NCBI RefSeq assembly: GCF_000003855.2
Contig: NW_003101637.1
Span: 20,231-82,844, forward strand
Direction: 5' to 3'
Origin: Blastomyces gilchristii SLH14081
Lineage: Eukaryota; Ascomycota; Eurotiomycetes; Onygenales; Ajellomycetaceae
Length of the DNA: 62,614 bases
Made by a program: the position numbers and the translations under genes. Of the stretch, positions 53,169 to 62,614 are shown piece after piece. Position 1 is the stretch's first letter. Every line of letters starts with the position of its first letter. The notes under the pieces were generated by a model, which saw nothing but the letters and a program-made list of their open reading frames with translations, ran no database searches and was not told the DNA's origin.

Positions 53169-53441
53169 AAAATTGAATAGTTTTAATCAATTTCTCTGCA
53201 AAAAATTAATTTGTTTTTTGTCAGTTTTTCTCTCAAAAACTGTCATATTATCTGATTTATTATTAATTGATATTGTACTGTTCCTCACTATAGTCTAAGA
53301 AAGAGATTGTAAAGATTTTATTAATTTATCTTAAAAATCAATTTTAGTTTATTAGATTCTCTTCAAAAATCTAACCTAGTTACTGAACTAGTGTGAAAAA
53401 AATCAGATGTTTTATACATAAAAGTCTTTTATTCTTCTTTT

Positions 53442-53575
53442 GAAATAGTCTGACTCACTTTTCAATTGAAATTAGACTTAGAATTCTCTTAATTGAAACA
53501 GTCTGACTACCTTTTCAATTCAAAAGAGTTTAATAAATCTCTTAATTAAAACAGTCTGATCAACTTTTCATTGAG
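53442..53575 (+). repeat. 53-bp tandem repeat in LINE-b leader
   Basis: About 2.5 diverged units start at 53442, 53495 and 53548, each with AGTCTGA followed by CTTTTCAATT-like sequence, just before the ORF1 start codon at 53584. Tandem monomers ahead of ORF1 act as promoters in some LINEs; that role here is inference. Confidence 0.7.
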
Positions 53576-53628
53576 TGAGAACAATGAGTTCAAAAATACA
53601 CTCAGATAATGTGAAAAAAGATGCTTTC

Positions 53629-54542
53629 TGTCATGCTTCCAGCCGCGCCAAGGCCCTGTTGCGGTTCTACACGGCCCATCATTATTATTATTATTATTCT
53701 TCGATTATACTCATATGCAAGCGGAGCTTATGATGAGTCCTTGCGTGATGTTAAATACAGGTCAAGTGTTGGTTATACAGGAGGAAATACAGGTGTTGAG
53801 ACCACACCAAGATAACAAGAACATAGGAAAATACAAAGAAGTGACAATTAGATACATGCGATAATAACTTCCCAGCCCAGGAACATAGAGTGATTCATTG
53901 GAGCGATTTGTACACCTCTGTATTTATTAGGAACCTGAGGTGCTTGAGTTCTGGATTTAATGTATCCCCTGCGGGTTTCAAACCCACGCGCCTTGGTTTC
54001 CCACGCCAAGGCGCTACCAGGTGGCCGCATTAACCATTCGGCCACCGGGGCTACACGGCCCATCGCTTCCATGCGGATGATTTCATCCCGTTTAAACCGT
54101 CCAACCACTCTATGACATCATTCGAATATATTATAGAAAGATTCAATTGATAAATATAAGAATCTCACTTCTATATGAGGTTAGCAGATTACTCTTTCTT
54201 AATAGTGAGATACTACTGAGGTATCACTCTGACTATTCTCACTCATGAAATAAAAGAAGAGTATCTACTCATTATCTATATAGAATAGCTAGATACTGAC
54301 TCTTTATTAAAAAAGTCAGTGATTCATTTTTCTTCTACAGAAATATATACAAGAGTTACTGTATTTCTCATATAATCTTCTTAGTATACTAAGTATTATA
54401 TCTGTGATATTCTTGTTATAACTCTGTAGTCTATAAGCTCACTATTTAAGTAAGATTATTAAGTTCACTTATACAGCTCTTTAAACAACTATCTTTATAT
54501 AATACTGCTAACTAGTCACTGTTTTAATTCTGTTATATTACA
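53629..54542 (+). repeat. 5' LTR of Gypsy B2 (contains SINE4)
   Basis: The first ~110 bp of LTR, on both sides of the SINE, are hardly mutated (agccgcgccaaggccctg), whereas from about 54120 onward the LTR is AT-rich. In the 3' LTR the same first 110 bp are fully mutated. Confidence 0.9.
53681..54050 (-). mobile_element. tRNA-derived SINE, copy SINE4 (nearly unmutated)
   Basis: 370 bp, flanked by the 14-bp duplication CTACACGGCCCATC (53667-53680 and 54051-54064). On the minus strand it starts GCCCCGGTGGCCGAATGG, with a perfect A box TGGCCGAATGG of the Ser/Leu tRNA kind, then a stem GCGCCTTGG/CCAAGGCGC. A B-box-like GGTTTGAAACC sits in a T-arm GTGGG/CCCGC. The 3' stem-loop is at 53709-53738, then GAAGAATAATAAT as tail. 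The least damaged copy, so the best guide to the family. Confidence 0.95.
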
Positions 54543-54599
54543 ATTTAAATTACTTTATCTAATTATAAGTTTGAATCAGTTGAGCTCTAATAGACTGAT

Positions 54600-57500
54600 A
54601 TAATCTCATACACTTATACTGAGACTAACTTAATCTCACTCTCTGAAGAAAACTTTACATCATTCTCTAGAGTGTATACATCTCTATCTCAGTAGAAATC
54701 TAAGATTTCTGAATCTGCTGTATATTTTAATATAAGCTCTTTAATTATTCTGTTACTGCTACAGTCTCTACACATCTATATCTATTATAAAGATAGAGAG
54801 ATTAAGATCAGAAATTCTCTGAGTTATAAGAGAAATATATTATCTAAATTTCATAGCTTTATCTATATACTGAAACAGAAATTTCATCTTAATCTGAGAT
54901 AGTTTAATACTTATGAAATATAAGTAATATATACTGTTAATCTTCTTGAAGACATCTCTGTAACTACTTGAGTTATTAAGAAGAGAAAGCTTGAGTGTAT
55001 TTATACTATTATAACTTGAGAAGAATTTAAAGACTTTCTACTGAATTAAATTAAAGATTACTATAACTGCAGCTTTACAGCAGTATAGTAATTCAACTTA
55101 TTATATTAATAAGATAATAAGAATTCTTCTGATTTCAATACAAGATTTGAAGAATATTGAGAGAAATTAACTGATAATTTGAATTAATTAAAAACATAGC
55201 TTTATCTTACAAAGCTGACTTATAAGATGTAGATAATAATATCACAGTATCAGAGTTTATTAATTAATTATACTGAGCTTGTTAACTTAGCTTTCTAAAT
55301 CTATTTAAATAATCAATACTCTGAGAAAAAGATTAATAAGATCTCTTCTAAGTAATTAATAATAAGATTTAAACAGTATTATAACAGCTTCAGTGTAGAG
55401 AAAGTAAAGAAGAATTTTAAGTATTTCAATTCTTCACTCACTGTGAAGAAATATTAAAAAAGATTTGATAAAGATCTCTATTTTAACTATAAAGCTGATA
55501 ATTACTATACTAGTAATTATAAAAAGCTGAAGAAGAGAATATACTGAGAAGATATCTTCTTAAAGTTAACTCTTCTTCTGATAAATATATTCATGAAAGA
55601 TAAAGAAGAGAAAGAAATGAAGAATTAATAATTCTTATATTTCTGAGTTTATATTATAATTACAATACATATTCTGAATAAGAAGATATCAGTGAGATAT
55701 CTACTTAACTTCAGAATAGATATTAACTTTATATTCTATTTCTTTTCTTTGATAAGAAATTGAAAGAAGATAGATTTATCAGATTATATAAAATTTATCA
55801 ATGAAATAAAGTATCACTGTTTTAGTGTAATTTAAGCAAAGTATATAATTATAGATTTAGAAGAAATCTTCAAGAAAAGCAGTCTGCTTCTTCACACTAT
55901 TAATATTATAGATGAGAACATTATTCTAGATCTTCTATAATTAAGAGAAAATAATTCTCTTATTAACTGAGTCACTCAGACTTGACAGTATTATCTCACT
56001 GATAAAGAGACAGTAATAGAGAAATCTGAAGAGTTCTAATAAAAGAATCTTGAGAAAAAGATAAAGTTAATATACTATATAGCAGATGACTGAGATTTGA
56101 AAATAGATAAAGAAGTTATCACTCTTACTGTAAGACTAGCAGCAGTATCTGTTATTAAAGATAGATAAATATAATATCTCTTTACAGATTATAAGAATAT
56201 CTTTTCAGAAAGAGAAGCAGTGAAGTTTTCTGATATCAAGATATAATATAAGATTTATCTTAAAGATGATATAATAGCACTGTACAGATCTCTTTATAAC
56301 TTATCTGTAAAGAAATTAAATATTTTACTTAAATATCTTGAGAAAGTGCAATTGAAGAACTGAATACACTTATTAAAGAGTTTAACAGAGATATCTATAC
56401 TCTTTATACTTAAGAAAAATGATAGACTATGTCTATGTATTGACTACAGAGCTCTTAATAAGATAAGAGTTAAGAATTACTATTTATTACTGTTAATTAA
56501 TGAGATAATCAATTAATTATTTAAAGTAAAGATATTCTCAAAGATTAATATACAGAATATCTATTATAGAATCAGAGTTAATAAAGATAACATTTAAAAA
56601 ACAGCTTTTTATATCAAGTATGATAATTTTAAATATCTTGTTTTATCTTTTAATTTTTATAATGCTTCAGTCATCTTTCAGATCTATATAAATAAGATAC
56701 TGTGAGGTCTTGTTAATATCTTCTATATAGTATATTTAAACAACATTATAATTCTCTCAAAAATGAAGAAAGAACATAATACTCATATTTAAGAAGTATT
56801 AAGTTACTTAAGACAGTATTAACTCTATATAAACACTGAAAAATACTTGTTCTACATACAGAAGATTGATTTCTTCGATTATATTATTAAGATGAATAGT
56901 ATTTCAATGAACAGAAGCTGAGTCTCTGTTACTAAGAACTAGCTGATGCTGTAGATATACTGTGAGATACAGATATTTCTAAAACTTGTGAATTTCTCAA
57001 GATGATTCATCTATAAATATTTTATAGATTACTGCTTCTCTTACAGATCTGTTAAAGAAAAGTGTGAAAGACAGAAAAACAGAACTGTTTATTCTCACTC
57101 AAGATACTGCACAGATATTTACAGAATTAAAATAAGCTTTTATAAATATTATAATACTGAATTACTTTAACACTGATTTATTCAGTCAGTATGAGACTGA
57201 TGCATCTAAGAATGAGATTTGTAAAATCTTTTCACAGCTGACACTAAAGATCTTTCAACATTAAAAGAATCAGAGAATAATAAATTCTGAGAATATAGAT
57301 AATGAAATGTCTGTAAGAGAAGACTTTTTCATAGAGTCTATAAGATACTGTAAATGAAGATTAATGACTTTCTTCTTTAAAAAATTATCACTCATATAGA
57401 GAAGATATAATACTCATGATTAAGAGATATTAGTAATTATTAAATTTTTTAAGATTTAACAATATTATCTTCAGAGTAGTAAGTTTTCAGTGTAAGTTCT

Positions 57501-59490
57501 CACTGATTATGTAAATCTGTGTTACTTCTTGATAATAAAGAGCTTGATAGAATATTAAGTCAGATGAACAGAGCTGCTTTCAGAGTATAATTTCTATATC
57601 TAATACTGTTCAGATTAATATAACTCTGCTGATATACTGTCTAGACAGTCTGATTATAATATTATTAATAAGAAGAAGAATTCTATAAGAGAATCTCTGT
57701 CATCACTGTAGAAGAAGCTAATTACAGAGAGTTAAGATTCTCTGAAGCTCAGAAAGAGTGCTCATAAGATAGCTATATAACTCAGTATAGAAGATGAAAG
57801 AAAACCTGAGTTCTTATAGAGAACTGATACTGAAGATTATAAGCTTCTTATATTATATCTTACTATTATTGAATTGATAAAAATGAAATGATTTACAATC
57901 TTTTAACTTAACTACTTTTGAAATTTATTAATAAGTTATAGAAGAGAGATATCTCTACTACAGCTTGAATTCAGAAGTTGAAGAAGAAAGAATTCAGTTT
58001 GAACTTAAAAGAGACAGACTCTGAGTGAGACAGTGTTACTAAGAAATCAAGTCACTGATAATTAGAAGAATATGAACTTGTACTACTGAATAATTCAGTC
58101 TTCATCTCTCATAGCAGAGTAATATATCAGAAGTTATTAAGAATTCATCATAATAATTCTTATACAGAACACTTCAGATTAGAGAAGACTGAGAAGCTTC
58201 TAAAATATAAATATATTTAAGACAAGCTCTGAGCAGATATTAAAGAGTATGTTAAGACTTATAATATCTATTAAAGAATAAAGATTCTGTGATATAAGTA
58301 ATACAGTGAGTTGATATCACTGTCTGTCTCAAAGAGTCTATAGTAGAATCTATTAATGAATTTCATAGTTAATCTACTGAAGTTGACCAGAGTTAAAGAA
58401 TATAACTTAATTTTAATCATTATTAACTGTTTTATAAAGATAGTAAAATATATTTCTATTTATAAAAAGATTAAAGTCTCTGAATTAACTGATCTATTTT
58501 TAGATATTATTATTCATAATCACAGTACTCTGAAATTATTGATAACAGATTAAGAATTTCTCTTCATTAGTAAATACTGATCAGCTTTTTACTATTATCT
58601 TATAATAAGAAATCTTCTCACTATCATATTTCATCTGCAGACAGATAATCAGACTGAATATTAGAATCAGATATTAGAATAGTATCTTTAAGTATTCTAT
58701 TTATATTATCAGAATAATTGATCTAAATATCTTCTAACTACTGAATTTATATATAATAATATAAAGAATACAATCTTAAAAGTATCTTCTTTCTATACTT
58801 ATTATGAATATAATTCTTCATTATTCAGTGATATCACAGATAACATGTCAAAGAGAGAAATAAACAGTCAGAATATTAAATAGATACAGAGAACAGAGTA
58901 TTTCTCAGTATCAGAAGTAAAAGTGAGACTGAAACTTTTAAATACAATTCATGAGAAGACAGTGAAAAGTATTCACTGTACTTAGAAGTAGTAGATGAAA
59001 TACTATAATTGAAAACATCTTTTAATGAAGTTCTTAAGAGAGAATCAAGTACTACTTTTAGCAAAGAATATTAAGATAATAAGACTGTGTAAGAAGCTCA
59101 GTGAGTAGTGACTAGAATCTTTTCTAATAATAAGAGTAATAAGTAAGCAGATATATGAGTTGAAATTACTCTCAGAATTGAAATCAATTCATTCTATTTT
59201 TCACATTTTCTATTTAAAGCTTTATAAGCAATACTCTGAGATGAAGTCATCTCAGTCAGATAATATTGAGATTAAGAGTGATACTGAATATCTTATAAAG
59301 AAAATATTGAATAAGTGAATATATTATAATAAGCTTCAATAGCTCATTAAATGAGAAGATTATTCATTATCAGAGAATTCATGAAAACTGCTTAAGTATT
59401 TGAAAAATGCTGAGAAAGAGATTATAAGCTATAAAATAACTAGTAGAGATTGCTCTGTTACATATCAGAGATATTAAATAAGAAATATCA
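54600..59490 (+). pseudogene. Gypsy B2 gag-pol remnant
   Basis: Broken frames. A gag-like region lies at about 54800-55700. Reverse transcriptase at about 56340-56900 includes LCLCIDYRALNKIRVKNYY and TAFYIKYDNFKYLVLSFNF, with VYLNNIIILS in place of YLDD (both Asp to Asn). Integrase includes a 65-codon open piece at 58356-58553 with LILIIINCFIKIVKY, again Asp to Asn. The chromodomain is at about 59150-59490. Confidence 0.78.
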
Positions 59491-59499
59491 CTTAAGACT

Positions 59500-61265
59500 T
59501 CTCATTTTTTCTTCAAGAATTTTTTTAGAGATAATCTTACAGTAATAAGTCAATGTCTTATGAACTCTGTAGCACTCTTCTTCTATTTTCTTCCAAAGAA
59601 TTTTTAGAAGTTTAATGAGACTATACAAGTGTAAAATTCCTGAAGCAGTTAATAAGAAAAAAAAGAGATATTTGAAATTAATAAAGATTAATATTATTGA
59701 TCTGCAGACTGCTGCTATTCTAATAGAGCTACAGTCTGCTGAAAAAGTAAAAAGAGAAACCAGAGTTTACTCATTAATAATCACATTCTTATCAAACTCA
59801 TTCTTCATCATTGAAGTCTCTGATACTGATATCTTTATCTGCTGAGAAGTTAGTACTGCAGTATCACAGAAGAGTATAAGAGATATATGAAGTTATCAAC
59901 TTATTAATTTATAAAGTATCTCAGTTATCTGCTTCAATTGAAGTGAGATTCTCTTCAATCAGTGATTTATCTCTGCAGTGCTTTCAACAGTAGTATCATT
60001 TGATTTCTTCTTGAAATCAGTTATTCAGAGATGTTTTTTCATCTTAAAGACTCATGCTTTTATCTTCTTCTATAGATGAGTAAGAGAGACCTTCTCAGTC
60101 TTAATAGAATCTGTTAATACTTGAAGCTCTGAGACTCTCACTCTGTACTACTTGAGTATCTGAGCTTCTTATCAGAGTCAATATAACATCTTTCTGTGAG
60201 ATAATACTTGCAGAGAGACAGAAGTTGTTATTACAGATATAACAGAAATAACAGAAGTGAGAGAAGAAGCAGATGTATAAGATTCTCTCTTTCTTCAACT
60301 ACTTAGTATAACACAGATATGTGATGATACTGATCAGAGACTGAACTGAAGCCTCTTCACAGAGAGAAGATAAAGAAACTGTAGAATTCTGCAGACTCAA
60401 CTCAGTAGTATCTCAAGCAGGGCTTGAGCATATCATAGAAGAGAAACTACAGATTGAGCTTCTCAGAGGTACTATCTTCAGAATCAAGCTCTCTCTGAGA
60501 TTCTCTTCAAATGATCACACAGGGTTATACATTACTGTGTTAACTGAAAGAGAGAATGATGTCACAACAGTGATAAAGAGAGCAGAGAAAGAATTAGACA
60601 TAGATGAATTAATTAGCAGAAGAAACAACATCTCACTACAAGGCACAGCTACTACTGTCACAGCTGTAAGAGATGTAGAAGAAGAAGAAGATGTGATAAT
60701 GAGAGCAGTGCTTCTGCAGCTTATTAACACTGTTATCTCTGTCTTCAACCTGGCTTTCTTAACAGTCATGAAGACCGCAGCTGCATTATAAAGATATTTA
60801 ATCACTAGAAAATATCAGAATAAGCTCTTTATTATCTTTCAAGAATGATACTCTCATACACTCACTGTTATAATTGAGAGAGAGGAAAGAAAAATATATT
60901 ATAAGAGAGAGAACTCTTTTTAAAAAATTCTATCACTACTATTAGCTTTATCTCTAAAACACATCACTTTTGCAGAGAATTTTATATATAGAACAGAATA
61001 TAATAGAAGATCTGTAAGTCACTTATTAACTACATTTTCTACATTTCAAATTAATATATAAGAAACTCACTTATCACACATTTGATTTGAACAGAGATGA
61101 GAAAGAAAGATTTATACAGTTAGTAGAAAAACTCATTTATTTCTTTATATTATATGCAGTACATACACTGTTAAATTGATTGATAATTATTATTATATAA
61201 CAAAGATAACTTCTAATTCAGTAATCTTAAGAGTATCAGAACTATACTCTTAAAGAGAAGAACAT
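59500..61265 (+). other. Post-pol region of Gypsy B2, possible extra ORF
   Basis: About 1.77 kb after the chromodomain and before the 3' LTR, conserved in B1 (about 7450-9220). Plus-strand open pieces lie at 59615-59845 (LQTAAILIELQSAEKVKRET) and 60537-60791 (ERENDVTTVIKRAEKELDI then EEEED). In B1 the second piece has the same residues with stops at likely RIP sites. Minus-strand open frames over the same DNA (8464-8739, 60515-60805) are probably shadows. Confidence 0.4.
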
Positions 61266-61798
61266 TGTCACACTCTTAGTTATATCAAGACTCTGTTACA
61301 GTTTCACACAGCTAATCACTTTCATATAGATAATTTCATTCTGTTTAAACTAGTTTTCAATCACTCTATGACATTATTCAGATATATTATAGAAAGATCT
61401 GATTAATGAATATAAGAACTCTGCTTCTATACAAGATCAGCAGATTACTCTTTCTTAACAGTGAGATGCTGCTGAGATATCACTTTAGCTATTCTCACTC
61501 ATGAAATGAGAGAAGAGTATTCATTCATTATCTATATAGAATAGCTAGATGCTGAGTACTTATCAAAGAAGTCAGCAATTCATTTTTCTTCTACAGAAAT
61601 ATATACAAGAGTTACTGCATTTCTCATACAATCTTCTTAGTATACTAAGTATCATATCTGTGATATTCTCACAATAACTCTGTAGCCTACGAGCTCGCTA
61701 TTTAAGCAAGATAGTCAAGCTCACTTATACAGCTTCTTAAATAACTATCTCTATATAACGCCGCTGACTAGCCATCACTTCGGTTCCGCCACGTTACA
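61266..61798 (+). repeat. 3' LTR of Gypsy B2
   Basis: 533 bp. The inner left end is mutated, while the last ~110 bp keep CpG-rich sequence (cctacgagctcgc, aacgccgctgac, cggttccgccacg). Confidence 0.9.
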
Positions 61799-62488
61799 CT
61801 TTCTCAAATGCTATTCCTGAGATTGAAATTCTGAAGAGAAGAAAGAAAGAAGAAATAGAGAAATAACAAGTTCTTGAAATACAGAAACTTGAAAAAGCAA
61901 GTAAGATTCTTGAAAAGCAGTGTCTGAATGAGATAAATGAAGATATTCTGTTAATTCTTCATGCTAAGGCTAGACTACTACAGGAGATGATCAAGTTCAA
62001 ACTTGGAATTTCAAACACAGTTCAAAAAACATTGAAAATTTCTAGTACAATTACTGACTCTTCACTTTACTCTTCTTCTTTTCCTACTTCTTCTTCTTCT
62101 TATTCAAATCAGAAGAAAATATATACTCAAGCAGCTGAATCTGCTGTCTCTAAATCTGCTGTCTCAAAATCTGCTCAAAATTCTGAGAAAACTGAGAAGA
62201 ATACTGCTCATACTTCAATTCATAAAAAAGTGAAAAAAAATGCAAAAAGAGAAAAACTTTCCAATCTTCAGAAATAGAAGACTTATTCTCAAAGTCTTAA
62301 ATCAGAACATCTTACAGAGAAATAAGCTAAACTCAAATCTCATTTTTAGAATTAGAAATAAAATTAATCAGCAGTTCTTTTCTCAGTTAATAAGTGACAT
62401 AAAAGCCCAAAATTCATTTATAGCTTCAACTGAGTTATTCTTCTTTGAAAACTTCATTATTCTGCATACAATGTCAAATTCAGTATGA

Positions 62489-62614
62489 AAAAACTGCTCT
62501 GCATGCGAATCCCCGCAAATCATCAGCAGCATCAAAACGCAATGTTAATTCCACCAGGTGCGAAGCCAACCGCGCAAGCACCCCAGCTGTTGATGATTCA
62601 ACAGATTGCTGACG
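62489..62614 (+). other. Normal-composition sequence at right edge, possible partial CDS
   Basis: Base composition changes abruptly near 62488. One plus frame is open from an ATG at 62485 to the window end, starting MKKLLCMRIPANHQQHQ and rich in Gln, Pro and Ala. It could be an exon of a unique gene or simply unmutated flanking DNA; I do not recognise it. Confidence 0.25.

Larger units (their letters stand above)
53629..61798 (+). mobile_element. Ty3/Gypsy chromovirus family B, copy B2 (structurally complete)
   Basis: 8170 bp including a SINE. The LTRs are at 53629-54542 (530 bp without the SINE) and 61266-61798 (533 bp), starting TGTCA and ending TTACA, flanked by the 5-bp duplication CTTTC (53624-53628 and 61799-61803). 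Gag, reverse transcriptase, integrase and chromodomain remnants are followed by about 1.75 kb of post-pol sequence. RIP-mutated except at its outermost ends. Confidence 0.93.
53584..62278 (+). pseudogene. LINE-b ORF1 (gag-like), interrupted by Gypsy B2
   Basis: The start MSSKIHSDNVKKDAF is at 53584-53628. Reading resumes at 61804 with SNAIPEIEILKRRKKEEIE, then a stop where CAA has become TAA, then QKLEKASKILEKQCLNEINED and LLQEMIKFKLGIS. A Ser-rich stretch and a Lys-rich end (KKVKKNAKREKL) stop at 62277. The charged, coiled-coil-like N-terminal part followed by a basic tail fits a nucleic-acid-binding LINE ORF1 protein. Family assignment rests on position and composition. Confidence 0.55.
53174..62488 (+). 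mobile_element. LINE-b 5' part, split by Gypsy B2
   Basis: Pieces 53174-53628 and 61804-62488 are continuous once Gypsy B2 and its CTTTC duplication are removed. The first piece holds a 53-bp tandem repeat and the ORF1 start; the second continues ORF1. It continues leftwards into 31853-32973 across Gypsy A2. The right end stops sharply near 62488. Confidence 0.65.

Noticed and set aside
53990..54050. A tRNA gene
   Set aside because: The A and B boxes and stems are the head of a SINE with flanking duplication and tail; the anticodon arm is not canonical.
53629..54115. A conserved protein-coding exon split by a SINE (frame reads through ...AKALLRFYTAHRFHADDF...)
   Set aside because: The same DNA, fully mutated, is the start of the LTR at 61266 and 9221, so it is unmutated LTR rather than a gene.

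Overview
The window looks like a repeat-rich chromosomal segment of a filamentous ascomycete, most likely a dimorphic Onygenales fungus of the Blastomyces/Histoplasma group. The intron-bearing genes resemble that group, and very AT-rich tracts full of RIP-mutated Gypsy elements are typical of Blastomyces. The genus is my inference; no search was run.

Gene island, about 12.5-24.05 kb. Five conserved genes of normal base composition: SEC23 (-), PRI2 DNA primase large subunit (-), ADK2-type adenylate kinase (+), LCL3 endonuclease (-, its 3' part corrupted beside a 100-N assembly gap) and RPL12 (-). They are housekeeping genes for COPII budding, DNA replication, nucleotide balance, a nuclease and the ribosome, with no operon-like link. 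PRI2 and ADK2 are divergent and share one promoter region.

Left flank, 1-12.4 kb. A minus-strand Gypsy element (family A, copy A6) is inserted into a plus-strand Gypsy chromovirus (family B, copy B1). B1 itself lies in the outermost of three hAT-like MITEs nested inside one another, each inner one with an 8-bp target duplication. A featureless AT-only spacer follows.

Right flank, 24.05-62.5 kb. A Copia element (5-bp duplication ATTTT) sits in a pogo/Fot1-like remnant upstream of RPL12 and carries two SINEs and one MITE. After two broken family A pieces comes a nested stack. A plus-strand LINE (LINE-b) is split by Gypsy A2 (duplication AAAAT) and Gypsy B2 (CTTTC). A2 is split by a minus-strand LINE (LINE-a, 14-bp duplication), a SINE and a MITE. 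LINE-a is split by Gypsy A1 (ATACA), and the 5' LTR of B2 carries a nearly unmutated SINE. The last ~125 bp return to normal composition.

Nearly every transposon reading frame is broken by RIP-like C-to-T and G-to-A changes: CpG is almost absent, Trp codons have become TGA, and catalytic Asp codons have become Asn.

The most interesting observation is that the tRNA-derived SINE and the LINE end in the same 30-nt stem-loop fold, with paired compensatory changes, followed by the same tail. This suggests a LINE reverse transcriptase that recognises an RNA structure shared with its SINE partner.
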